Positions 29,584 through 38,055 of a stretch of 53,206 nucleotides of DNA are shown here, one piece after another. The notes under the pieces were generated by a model. It had not been told where the DNA came from. It saw nothing but the letters and a program-made list of their open reading frames with translations, and ran no database searches. Position 1 is the first letter of the stretch. Every line of letters begins with the position of its first letter. Made by a program: the position numbers and the translations under genes. The DNA comes from Melioribacteraceae bacterium (lineage in GTDB: Bacteria; Bacteroidota; Ignavibacteria; Ignavibacteriales; Melioribacteraceae), in NCBI GenBank assembly GCA_026983955.1, contig JALSTB010000094.1, forward strand, positions 1 to 53,206. Direction: 5' to 3'.

Positions 29584-31646
29584 TGAATGAAACCACTCAA
29601 ATAATACGAAAACTCGATAAATTAATTTTTTCTTTTACGGTGCTTTTTTTACTCACACTTACCAATTCGATTTTCCTTAACCAAATCGGATATTACGGGG
29701 CTTTACTGTTCATTTTGATCCGGTTTGCATTTACAAAAAAAAATCCTTTCCCCAAAACCGGATTGGAAATCCCATTCTTGTTTTTCATTATTGCCGAAAT
29801 AATCTCAACTGTTTTTTCCGTTAATCATTCCCAAGCCTTCCGCAATTTGTTAAAAAGATTTTTGCTTATTCCCGTTGTGTATACAATGATAGTTGCCGCC
29901 GGCGATTATAAAAAAGCCGTTTTGTTTGTTAAAATATTTTTGGGTGCAGCGTTAATTACAATTTTGGCTTACATTGCATTTGCTTACGAACACTTTATTC
30001 AACAATTGTACAGAATCGAATCGAAAGGACCTTCACCTTTTCAATATGTAATGACGGCGGGCGGTTTAATAAGTTTTGTTGCCGTTTACTATTTTGCATT
30101 TTTCCTTGAATATAAAAATAAATTAAAATTTAAAGTATTATTTTTAACCGGTTTTTTAATAACAATACTTGCACTTCTGGCAAGCTATACGAGAGCCGCT
30201 TGGCTTGGTACGATTGCCGGAATAGGAATAATGTTGTTATTAAAACGGAAATATGTTTTGTTATCCGCAATTGCCGCGATACTTCTGCTTGCTATTGTTT
30301 TAATCCCGAACGAAAGCAAGATAAGATTTTATTCCAACGGTAAAGACAACCCGGAACTTGTAAAAGTTTTGGATACACAGGGAAGGGCTTACGAAGTTAC
30401 CTTGAAAAATAATATCGCCTATGTTGCCGATTATGAAAACGGCATTTTAATAGTTGACGGTTCGTTCGATACTGCAAAAGTACAAACTCCTTTCCCCGTA
30501 ACGTCAGTAACGTTTTGGGGAGAAAAATTATTTGCAAAACTTGTTGACGGTCGCTTCGTATTGTGGAATGCGGTTAACGATAAAGAATTTCAATTTGATA
30601 CGGAGTTTGTTTCACCCGGTGACACAAAAAGTTTTGCAATAAAAAACAATCTTCTGTATGTAAACGATTTGGACAGCGGGTTAACCGTGTATTTAAATAA
30701 TCAAAATATAAATGAAAGAAAGAGATTCCCAGCCATTCACGATGCAAGAAATATTAGTGTAAGCAAATCGCATCTTGCCTTATACAATCTGAATGAAAAG
30801 AACATTGAAATTTACAGTTTGGATTCTCTTCATTTACCGTCCGGATTAAACGGTAAGATTCATCTTGAGAAAAATTATGTGAATCTTTGGATTTGGAATA
30901 ACCGTTTGTTCGCAGATAACGAGGACGGGTTATATGTTTTTAATTTAAAAGATATCTCCCGTGCACCCGAAATCATTAAAGAAATCCGTGGTGTAATTTC
31001 AATAAAGAAAAGGGATAATGATGCGGTTATTCTTTCGGCCGTAGGGAAAATTCATTTCGTTGCCGGTGATGACGAAGGTAACTTGCGTGAAGTGGGGTCG
31101 TATAATTTAAAGTTTAAACCGTCATCTTTTGCAATAAACGGCAAAAGGCTTGCAGTTACTTCATATAAACGTAACCGGCTGCTTTCCGTTGTGGATTTGT
31201 ACCACACAACAAATATACAGCGAATTATTCAATGGGAAACGGGCTTGAAAATATTGCGGGATCATCCGCTGTTTGGCGTTGGCGATATTGATATGCAAAA
31301 ATTATTCTCCATGTACAAGCCTTATTACATGAAAGAAAATTTCGGTCACTTGCATAACAATTATGTTCATATTTTGGTAATATTGGGAGTGTTCGGTTTT
31401 GTTGTGTTCATTATTTTATTGGCAAAAATATTTAAAACGGATTTCACTATTTATAAGAAATCGATAAGCGGAACGTTTCAAGCGGCATTTGCACTTGGTA
31501 CAATTGGAATGTTCACGGCATTTTTGGTTTCGGGCTTGGCCGAATGGAACTTCGGCGATCACGAAATAATTACAATGGTTTGGTTTTCTTTGGGTTTGAA
31601 TATAGCTTTACATAAAACATCTGAATCAATTGGAAAATCAAGTTAA
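29583..31646 (+). CDS. O-antigen ligase/polymerase-type membrane protein with inserted beta-propeller
   Basis: A 687-residue protein joining two parts. Residues 1-243 hold about ten membrane helices of the Wzy_C/WaaL type. Residues 545-687 continue that family with the periplasmic-loop block IIQWETGLKILRDHPLFGVG and HLHNNYVHIL (H591 equivalent to the essential WaaL histidine; R547 a candidate essential Arg), then the last helices. Between them, residues about 255-540, lies a strand-rich repeat region with recurring units such as NNIAYVADYENGILIVD, NNLLYVNDLDSGLTVYL and NNRLFADNEDGLYVFNL, resembling the LVIVD class of propeller repeats. Normal ligases have only a short segment there. It overlaps the msbA-like gene by one base and the GT2 gene by 17. 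It likely joins or polymerises surface glycan on lipid A-core. Confidence 0.82.
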   Translation: MNETTQIIRKLDKLIFSFTVLFLLTLTNSIFLNQIGYYGALLFILIRFAFTKKNPFPKTGLEIPFLFFIIAEIISTVFSVNHSQAFRNLLKRFLLIPVVYTMIVAAGDYKKAVLFVKIFLGAALITILAYIAFAYEHFIQQLYRIESKGPSPFQYVMTAGGLISFVAVYYFAFFLEYKNKLKFKVLFLTGFLITILALLASYTRAAWLGTIAGIGIMLLLKRKYVLLSAIAAILLLAIVLIPNESKIRFYSNGKDNPELVKVLDTQGRAYEVTLKNNIAYVADYENGILIVDGSFDTAKVQTPFPVTSVTFWGEKLFAKLVDGRFVLWNAVNDKEFQFDTEFVSPGDTKSFAIKNNLLYVNDLDSGLTVYLNNQNINERKRFPAIHDARNISVSKSHLALYNLNEKNIEIYSLDSLHLPSGLNGKIHLEKNYVNLWIWNNRLFADNEDGLYVFNLKDISRAPEIIKEIRGVISIKKRDNDAVILSAVGKIHFVAGDDEGNLREVGSYNLKFKPSSFAINGKRLAVTSYKRNRLLSVVDLYHTTNIQRIIQWETGLKILRDHPLFGVGDIDMQKLFSMYKPYYMKENFGHLHNNYVHILVILGVFGFVVFIILLAKIFKTDFTIYKKSISGTFQAAFALGTIGMFTAFLVSGLAEWNFGDHEIITMVWFSLGLNIALHKTSESIGKSS

Positions 31647-32397
31647 AATATCGTCGGTAATTCTTGCCAAAAACGAAGAGAAGAATATTGCACGTTGCAT
31701 TAAAAGTCAACTTGAATGCATTGATGAAATCATTCTTTTAATAGATGAGGAAACGGTTGACGGAACATTGGAAATTGCAAAATCTTTTCCCGAAGTGAAT
31801 TATTTTCTTGTAAAATGGGAAGGTTACGCAAAAACGAAACAAAAGGGAGTGGAAAAGGCAACACACGATTGGATTTTTTGGATTGATGCGGATGAAGTAA
31901 TAACAAAAGAACTTTGTGATGAATTAAACGAATTTAAAAAATCCGTTCCGGCACATAAAGCTTACAAAGTTGCACGCAAAGCATACTTTTTGGGAAAGTG
32001 GATTAAACACAGCGGTTGGTACCCCGGTTATGTTACAAGATTATTTAATAAAAATTTTGCTTATTTTAATTCTAACGAAGTACATGAAGGGTTGATTGTT
32101 AAAGGAGAAACGGGAAAACTGGAAAACGATTTGGAACATTATACCGATCCGGATATTAATCATTATTTTGAAAAATTCAACCGTTATACAACACTTGCCG
32201 CAGAAGAATTGTTCAAAGCAGGAAAAAATGCCTCGTTGAACGATTTGCTATTTCGCCCTTTTTTTGTTTTTATTAAAATGTATTTTATAAAAAAAGGTTT
32301 TCTCGACGGTTTGCACGGATTTATCCTTGCGGTTTTTTCATCGGCTTATGTTTTTACAAAATATGCCAAACTGTGGGAATTAAAAAACAGAAAGTAG
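31630..32397 (+). CDS. Glycosyltransferase family 2 (WaaE/KdtX-like LPS core type)
   Basis: Cytoplasmic GT-A glycosyltransferase of 255 residues. The nucleotide-binding opening SSVILAKNEEKNIARCI is at residues 8-24, the acidic motif IDADE near residue 90, and the EVHEGL block and C-terminal GFLDGLHGF match the WaaE/KdtX-like subgroup that adds beta-linked glucose to the inner LPS core. A C-terminal amphipathic helix (FFVFIKMYFIKKGF) probably binds the membrane. The start is a TTG inside the preceding gene. The order msbA-like, ligase-like, GT2 makes an LPS or surface-glycan role likely. The exact sugar and acceptor cannot be read from sequence. Confidence 0.9.
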   Translation: MENQVKISSVILAKNEEKNIARCIKSQLECIDEIILLIDEETVDGTLEIAKSFPEVNYFLVKWEGYAKTKQKGVEKATHDWIFWIDADEVITKELCDELNEFKKSVPAHKAYKVARKAYFLGKWIKHSGWYPGYVTRLFNKNFAYFNSNEVHEGLIVKGETGKLENDLEHYTDPDINHYFEKFNRYTTLAAEELFKAGKNASLNDLLFRPFFVFIKMYFIKKGFLDGLHGFILAVFSSAYVFTKYAKLWELKNRK

Positions 32398-32403
32398 ATA
32401 GAT

Positions 32404-33300
32404 ATGGTAATCGGGATTATTCCAAATATTTCAAAATCTAAAATATGGGATGTTGTTCTTACACTGATTAAAAAACTGGATGAAGAACAAATGCAATATT
32501 ATATCGGTGAAGATATAAAACGGAAAAGTTCAAAGCATGCCGGGCAAATACCGGATGAAAAATTTTTAGACAATCAAAAACTTTTTCAAGTCAGTGATAT
32601 TATAGTTTCAATTGGCGGCGACGGGACAATGCTTACAACTGCTTATGCGGCAAGGTTAACACAAACACCTTTGGTTGGTATCAACTACGGCAAACTGGGT
32701 TTTCTTGCCGAATTTGATATTAATAGTATTAATGATTTAGTGTTGAGAATTAAAAATAAAAAGTATTATATTGAAAAACGGATGGCGTTAAGCGGTTTCT
32801 GTGAAAGTGAAAAGGAGACCGAATTATATGCAATTAACGATATTGTAATTGACCGGGGTCGATGGCCCAAAATGATTGAGCTGACCGTAAAAGCCGACGG
32901 TGAATATGTATCCACTTTTTCGGCAGACGGTATTATTGCCGCTACACCAACTGGGTCAACCGGTTATTCGTTATCTACAGGTGGACCAATTGTAAGCCCG
33001 AAAACCGATGTTATTACCTTGAGTCCCGTTTCACCTCACACTCTTACCATGCGGCCCTTGGTACTCTCCGGCTCGCAAAAAATTACCGTTACTGCACGCT
33101 CTCCCCATAAAAATATTCAAGTTATTTGCGATGGACAACGCGTGCATTATTTTAAATCGCCTGCCACAATTCATGTTTTCAAAAGTGACAAATTACTAAA
33201 GCTTCTTCATACAAGCGAAAAAAATTATTTTGAAATACTCAGAAATAAACTGTTCTGGGGATTGGATTTAAGAGCAAATTCAAATAATAACGGAGATTAA
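32404..33300 (+). CDS. nadK: NAD kinase
   Basis: Phosphorylates NAD+ to NADP+ using ATP or polyphosphate. The 298 residues match the family. The N-terminal domain opens MVIGIIPN and carries the GGDGT motif at 71-75 with D73 as catalytic base, followed by GINYGKLGFLAEF. The C-terminal beta domain holds FSADGIIAATPTGSTGYSLS and the SPHTLTMRPLVL block. The ATG is 6 bases after the GT2 stop and the stop lies one base before the next start. Its place after LPS genes has no obvious metabolic meaning. Confidence 0.97.
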   Translation: MVIGIIPNISKSKIWDVVLTLIKKLDEEQMQYYIGEDIKRKSSKHAGQIPDEKFLDNQKLFQVSDIIVSIGGDGTMLTTAYAARLTQTPLVGINYGKLGFLAEFDINSINDLVLRIKNKKYYIEKRMALSGFCESEKETELYAINDIVIDRGRWPKMIELTVKADGEYVSTFSADGIIAATPTGSTGYSLSTGGPIVSPKTDVITLSPVSPHTLTMRPLVLSGSQKITVTARSPHKNIQVICDGQRVHYFKSPATIHVFKSDKLLKLLHTSEKNYFEILRNKLFWGLDLRANSNNNGD

Positions 33301-33301
33301 T

Positions 33302-33814
33302 ATGAAAACCATGTTCTTATTTTTGCTTTTTATTTCGATTTCTGTTTCCGGTCAAAATAAATGCGAATTAACCGTTGATGCCAAAACCGGGAAACCTATG
33401 CTTTTAGGACTTACAAAAACAGTCGATTTTCAAGATTCGAATTTCTACCAATGGTTCAACTCCGAATATACAAAATATAAACCGGACAGTGCGACCGTAG
33501 AATTTTTGAGGGATAATTTAAAAGGTAAAAACATATTAATTATAATGGGAACATGGTGCAGCGACAGCAGGCGGGAAGTGCCAAGATTCGTTAAAATTCT
33601 TGATGCAGCCGGATTCCCGGAAACGGAATACAAAATTATTACGGTTGACAGAAAGAAAAAAGCACCGGGCTTCGATCCCGATTCGTTGAATATTGAACTG
33701 GTTCCCACGTTTATAGTTTATGAGAATGGAAAGGAAATAGGCCGGATTATCGAAACCCCAATTGAAACACTTGAAATTGATTTGAAAAATATTTTGGTAA
33801 AGAAAGAAAAGTAA
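33302..33814 (+). CDS. Exported thioredoxin-like protein with CxxS-type site
   Basis: A 170-residue protein with a signal peptide (hydrophobic residues 4-15, cleavage likely after VSG at 17). The thioredoxin fold is seen in NILIIMGTWCSDSRREVPRF and, later, LVPTFIVYENGKEIGRI with the cis-proline P135. The active site is W85-C-S-D-S89, so only the first cysteine of the usual CxxC is kept. A second cysteine, C21, sits near the mature N-terminus. Single-cysteine forms usually cannot act as a simple dithiol reductant or oxidant, so an isomerase, glutathionylation or binding role may apply. It ends the plus-strand half of the window. Confidence 0.82.
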   Translation: MKTMFLFLLFISISVSGQNKCELTVDAKTGKPMLLGLTKTVDFQDSNFYQWFNSEYTKYKPDSATVEFLRDNLKGKNILIIMGTWCSDSRREVPRFVKILDAAGFPETEYKIITVDRKKKAPGFDPDSLNIELVPTFIVYENGKEIGRIIETPIETLEIDLKNILVKKEK

Positions 33815-35989
33815 TTACGGTACTTGAGAATATTTCAGGTTTTGCCGGTAATTCGTCATTAAGTGGTTTTTAATCATTTGGTTTTCCGGCTTTATCAGAT
33901 CGGGGTCGTTTTCAATAATTGCGAAAGCTTCTTTTTTAGCATCGAACAAGATTTTCGAATCTGAAATTATGTCGGCATGTTTCAAGTCGGGAAAACCGCT
34001 TTGTTTTAGTCCGAAAATGTCTCCGGGTCCGCGTAATTTCAAATCCACTTCCGCAATTTTAAATCCGTTTGAATATTTCACCATTGCGTTCAGCCGGATT
34101 AGAGTTTTATATTTTTCTATTTCCGTTTTGGAAAGATATTCATAATCGAAATTGAATTTATTAATCCGTTTAGCCATTTCGTCTTTTGCCACTAAAATGC
34201 AATATGCTTGTTTATCGCTTCTGCCCACTCTGCCCCGGAGTTGATGCAGCTGTGCCAAACCGAATTGGAAAGCATCGTTAATTACCAGAATGTTTGCATC
34301 GGGAATATCAATACCGACTTCAATTACCGTGGTGGAAATTAACACATCGAATTCTTTGGAGGCAAATTTTTTCATTGTTTCTTCTTTCTCACGCCAATTC
34401 ATTTTCCCGTGTATCATTCCTACTTTCACATCTTTCAGATAAGTTTTTTTCAATTCTTCAAAATGTGTTGTTGCCGCTTTGAGCAAAAGTTTTTCGGAAT
34501 CTTCCACCAGCGGATAAACGATAAAAGTTTGGTATCCTTCCTTTGCTTTATCGACGATGAATTTGTATATACCGGGCAATTTTTTCTCACCGGTAAGAAC
34601 CGTTTTTATTTCCTTTCTGTTTGCCGGCGGCTTGTCAATTACCGAAACATCAAGATCACCGTAAATTGTCATTGTAAGCGTTCTTGGAATTGGCGTGGCG
34701 CTCATAACCAAAACATCCGGCGCAACTCCTTTTTCTATAAATTTCGAGCGTTGTATTACGCCGAACCTGTGTTGCTCGTCAATTACCACTAATTTCAAAT
34801 TTTTGAATTTGATGGATTCTTCGAACAAAGCGTGAGTACCGATTACCAAATCGATTTTACCGGAGGCAATTTCCTCCAGCACTTTTTTCCGCTCCGATTT
34901 TTTTTGTCCGCCTATTATCAAAGCGGTGTTTATTCCCATTCCGTTCACTAACTTTTTAATATTTATAAAATGTTGATTTGCAAGTATTTCGGTCGGAGCC
35001 ATTAATGCGGCTTGAGCTCCGTCGAAAATAGCGATTAACATCGAAATAACGGCTACAATTGTTTTACCGCTCCCAACGTCGCCTTGAAGCAGCCGGTTCA
35101 TCGGTTGCCCGCTTAACATGTCTTTCTTAATTTCGGAAAGTACTTTAAGTTGCGATTTGGTTAATTCAAACGGAAGGGATTCGAGAAATTTTTTAATTGG
35201 TGCAGAATGAATATTAAAAGCATGACCTTTTAATTTCCGTTTAAGCGTTGTTCTACGTAATGCAATTAATATTTCGAGATAAAATAATTCTTCAAATTTA
35301 AATCTTTTAACAGCGGCTTTTAATCTTTCACTGCTTTCCGGATCGTGAATATTTTTTAAGGCTTGACCTATTGGTAACAATCCGTGTTTTTTCACGAGCG
35401 ATGGTGGCAAAGTTTCTTTCACAAGGTGAATGTAATTTTCTACTGCAAGCGTTATTATTTTTCTGAGGCTTAACTCGCCAATATTTTTTGATTTCAATTC
35501 CTTGGGGATTCTGTAAAAGGGGATTATTTTCCCGGTGTTTTTAAATTCGGTTGATTCTGTATCCGCTAATCTGTCGAAATCGGGATGAGCGAACTGTAGA
35601 TGTCCGTAACGGGTAATAACCGGTTTTGCAGAGATTGCGTAAACTTCGTTCAGATTAAAATAATTTTTGAAATATTTAATTCCTTGAAACCAGACGCATT
35701 CGAAAAAGCCTGCCGAATCGCGCATTTTTACTTTTAACACTTGCTTTTTCCCGAAGCGCAAAATTTCTTTATCTGTAACTTCACCGATGACCGTAACTTC
35801 ACCTTCGTAACCATTGGCAACATATTGAATTACTTTCGCAGAAGAAAGTAAGTTCGTTCTGTCCAAATATCTGGTTGGGAAATAAAATAATAAATCTTTA
35901 ACGGTTTCAAGTCCGACTTTTTTCAACGTCTCGGCACGCTTGGGTCCAACGGACCTGATAAATTGAACGGAATCGGAGAGTGAAGTCAT
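33815..35989 (-). CDS. recG: ATP-dependent DNA helicase RecG
   Basis: Branched-DNA helicase that reverses stalled forks and processes recombination intermediates. The 724 residues contain the N-terminal wedge/OB domain (about 60-150, YEGEVTVIGEVTDKE), the helicase core with Walker A GDVGSGKT at 303-310, DEQH at 404-407 and MSATPIPRTL, and the C-terminal helicase and TRG region with TTVIEVGIDIPDANILVI, QLRGRVGRSDK and RGPGDIFGLKQSG. The stop codon directly abuts the stop of the convergent thioredoxin-like gene. Upstream lies a 218-base gap with a TATAAT hexamer as the only promoter hint. Confidence 0.97.
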   Translation of the reverse strand: MTSLSDSVQFIRSVGPKRAETLKKVGLETVKDLLFYFPTRYLDRTNLLSSAKVIQYVANGYEGEVTVIGEVTDKEILRFGKKQVLKVKMRDSAGFFECVWFQGIKYFKNYFNLNEVYAISAKPVITRYGHLQFAHPDFDRLADTESTEFKNTGKIIPFYRIPKELKSKNIGELSLRKIITLAVENYIHLVKETLPPSLVKKHGLLPIGQALKNIHDPESSERLKAAVKRFKFEELFYLEILIALRRTTLKRKLKGHAFNIHSAPIKKFLESLPFELTKSQLKVLSEIKKDMLSGQPMNRLLQGDVGSGKTIVAVISMLIAIFDGAQAALMAPTEILANQHFINIKKLVNGMGINTALIIGGQKKSERKKVLEEIASGKIDLVIGTHALFEESIKFKNLKLVVIDEQHRFGVIQRSKFIEKGVAPDVLVMSATPIPRTLTMTIYGDLDVSVIDKPPANRKEIKTVLTGEKKLPGIYKFIVDKAKEGYQTFIVYPLVEDSEKLLLKAATTHFEELKKTYLKDVKVGMIHGKMNWREKEETMKKFASKEFDVLISTTVIEVGIDIPDANILVINDAFQFGLAQLHQLRGRVGRSDKQAYCILVAKDEMAKRINKFNFDYEYLSKTEIEKYKTLIRLNAMVKYSNGFKIAEVDLKLRGPGDIFGLKQSGFPDLKHADIISDSKILFDAKKEAFAIIENDPDLIKPENQMIKNHLMTNYRQNLKYSQVP

Positions 35990-36207
35990 ATTAATTTTTT
36001 TCTCTAAAAATAATTGAAATTATAATAAAATGAAGATAAAATCGTTGAGTTGACAATTGCGGGCTGAACAAAATACATTTGCTGCACTTTTCACATCCAT
36101 TCCCGCGAAATTAAAAATCCGTTAATGAATATGAGAAAATTCTTATGTTTTTTAGCCGACTTTGGAGAATGGAAAGGTAAAATCCCCGGCAGAGTAAAAT
36201 ATTCTTG
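35990..36207. other. Intergenic region between gpsA (3' end) and recG (5' end)
   Basis: These 218 bases separate two minus-strand genes. On the minus strand a TATAAT hexamer about 20-30 bases before the recG ATG could be a -10 box, without a good -35. No clear terminator follows gpsA. A 28-codon plus-strand frame at 36125-36211 is open but has no ribosome site and is not called. Otherwise nothing recognisable. Confidence 0.3.
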
Positions 36208-37206
36208 TTAAATCTCCGGTTTCATTTCGCGGGACATCAACTCGTATGTAACTTTAATCGGGTCTTTATCGAGATATAAAGCTTCGTAAACGGCGTTAAT
36301 TATCGGGGTTTCGATTTGATATTTTTGTGCAAGTTCGTATGCCGAGCGTGCGGTTACCACACCTTCGGCAACCATCGACATTGAGTTAATAATCGATTTT
36401 AATTTTTTCCCTTTACCAATTTGTTCACCAACGTAACGGTTTCTACTGTGTTTACTCATACAGGTAACAATCAAATCCCCGATTCCGGTAAGTCCTGCAA
36501 ACGTTTCGGGTCGTGCACCCATTGCAATACCCAGTCGCGAAATTTCCGCTATGCCGCGCGTCATAATTGCCGCCTTGGTGTTATCACCGAATTTGGCTCC
36601 GTCGATAATTCCGGCACCAATTGCAATAACGTTTTTCAATGCACCGCCCAATTCTGCTCCAATTACATCGGTTGAATAATAAACCCGGAAATAAGAAGTA
36701 ATAAACGCCGCTTGAATTTCTTGAGCGGTATTTTCATCTTCGGAAGCGGCTACTATTGCTGTTGGAATTTTCCTTGCCACTTCCTCTGCATGGCTAGGCC
36801 CGGATAATACCCCGATGTTTGAAGATGAAATTTCCGGTATTTCGTCTTTTATAATTTGGGTTACGGTCAAGTGCGTATCTTTTTCTATTCCTTTTGCAAC
36901 GCTGACCAATGTTGCATCTTTAAAATTGTATTTCTTGAATTTTTGAATTACACTCCGTATGTATTGTGAGGGAATGGCAAATACAATCATGTGCTGGTTT
37001 TCGGAGGCTTCTTCAAGTGAGGATGTGATTATTATATCTTCGGGGATTTTTACTTTCGGAAGATAAACTTTGTTTTCCCTGCTTTTTCTAAGTGTGCGTG
37101 CGTAATTTCGTTTGTGTTCCCAAAGAGTAACTTTATGTCCGTTAAGCGATAAGATTATGGAAAGGGCAGTACCGAAACTGCCCGCTCCGAGAACGGAAAC
37201 GTTCAT
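36208..37206 (-). CDS. gpsA: Glycerol-3-phosphate dehydrogenase [NAD(P)+]
   Basis: Reduces dihydroxyacetone phosphate to sn-glycerol-3-phosphate, the backbone of phospholipids. The 332 residues match the family: the Rossmann start VSVLGAGSFGTALS with G7, G9 and G12, VSVAKGIEKDT with K105, the SGPSHAEEVARK block, and the catalytic K191 in GGALKNVIAIGAGI, followed by LTGIGDLIVTCMSKHSRNR. It lies 2 bases downstream of plsY on the same strand, so the enzyme making glycerol-3-phosphate and the enzyme acylating it are co-transcribed. Confidence 0.97.
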   Translation of the reverse strand: MNVSVLGAGSFGTALSIILSLNGHKVTLWEHKRNYARTLRKSRENKVYLPKVKIPEDIIITSSLEEASENQHMIVFAIPSQYIRSVIQKFKKYNFKDATLVSVAKGIEKDTHLTVTQIIKDEIPEISSSNIGVLSGPSHAEEVARKIPTAIVAASEDENTAQEIQAAFITSYFRVYYSTDVIGAELGGALKNVIAIGAGIIDGAKFGDNTKAAIMTRGIAEISRLGIAMGARPETFAGLTGIGDLIVTCMSKHSRNRYVGEQIGKGKKLKSIINSMSMVAEGVVTARSAYELAQKYQIETPIINAVYEALYLDKDPIKVTYELMSREMKPEI

Positions 37207-37208
37207 TA

Positions 37209-37877
37209 TTAATTTTTATCTTTTTTGGAAAATTTAAATCTGCTTTCTTGTCCGTTCAATAAACGTACGATATTGGCTCTGTGCGTGTAAACCACAAAGA
37301 GCGAAAGAAGAATAACAAAAGGTAAAATAGTGTGATAACCGGGAATATCCACACCGAAAACATTTTCTCTAATGATCATAATCAACGGAATAGATAAAGC
37401 GGCTGAAATCGAGCCGAGCGAAACATATTTGGAAATGGAAACAACAAAAATAAAAATGGCAACAGCCAAAAGCATATCGAGAGTAATAATTGTTATCAGA
37501 ACGCCGAGCCCGGTTGCAATACCTTTTCCGCCCTTAAATCCGGCAAAGACGGTCCAAACGTGACCCAAAACAGCGGAGATGCCTGCGATAATTTGCACAA
37601 GTGTAAAATCATCGAACGGGGTTTGGTTGGGAAAAGGAAAATTACCGAAATACAAACGGGCAATAACCACAACGGCAAAGGCGCCTTTAAGTGCATCCAG
37701 AACAATAACAAGCAATCCGTAACGTTTACCAAGTACTCTGGAAACATTCGTCCCGCCGGCGTTTCCACTGCCGTGTTGCCTGATGTCTATTCCTTTAACC
37801 AATTTTGCAATAATAATGCTGTTCGGTATGGAACCGACCAAATACGACAATAAAATTATGAACAATAAGTTTAACAT
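37209..37877 (-). CDS. plsY: Acyl-phosphate:glycerol-3-phosphate acyltransferase
   Basis: Integral membrane acyltransferase that makes lysophosphatidic acid from acyl-phosphate and glycerol-3-phosphate. The 222 residues are near family length with about five membrane helices. All three conserved loops are present: YLVGSIPNS, then RQHGSGNAGGTNVSRVLG, and GHVWTVFAGFKGGKGIAT. The partner PlsX, which makes the acyl-phosphate, is not in the window. It is the first gene of a plsY-gpsA unit with a candidate promoter about 30-60 bases upstream. ATG start. Confidence 0.96.
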   Translation of the reverse strand: MLNLLFIILLSYLVGSIPNSIIIAKLVKGIDIRQHGSGNAGGTNVSRVLGKRYGLLVIVLDALKGAFAVVVIARLYFGNFPFPNQTPFDDFTLVQIIAGISAVLGHVWTVFAGFKGGKGIATGLGVLITIITLDMLLAVAIFIFVVSISKYVSLGSISAALSIPLIMIIRENVFGVDIPGYHTILPFVILLSLFVVYTHRANIVRLLNGQESRFKFSKKDKN

Positions 37878-37905
37878 TTTCTGCTCTCTCGACTTACTAA
37901 TTTTT

Positions 37906-37936
37906 CAAATTTATTGAAAATCTTGTCAATATACAA
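37906..37936 (-). promoter_or_regulatory. Candidate plsY-gpsA promoter (Bacteroidota type)
   Basis: On the minus strand TTG (37936-37934), a 20-base spacer and TAAATTTG (37913-37906) match TTTG-N19..21-TAnnTTTG; the -7 box is perfect. The transcript would start near 37899, about 22 bases before the plsY ATG. A TTGACA hexamer within the spacer region has no matching -10 at 16-18 bases. Confidence 0.45.
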
Positions 37937-38055
37937 CCGAAATTTAGAATTGTTTCATTGAAGAGATTTGTAATTGTCTTTACAAAATTAAAATATCAAT
38001 AATAAAATCGAAGAATTCCGGTAAAATTTTAATGAAGTAAAAACAAAATAAGTAT

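Noticed and set aside
36125-36211. 28-codon plus-strand frame between gpsA and recG
   Set aside because: No ribosome site, overlaps the gpsA stop, and such a length is expected by chance.
37914-37929. TTGACA -35 box upstream of plsY
   Set aside because: No -10 hexamer at 16-18 bases; the TTG-N20-TAAATTTG pair fits better.
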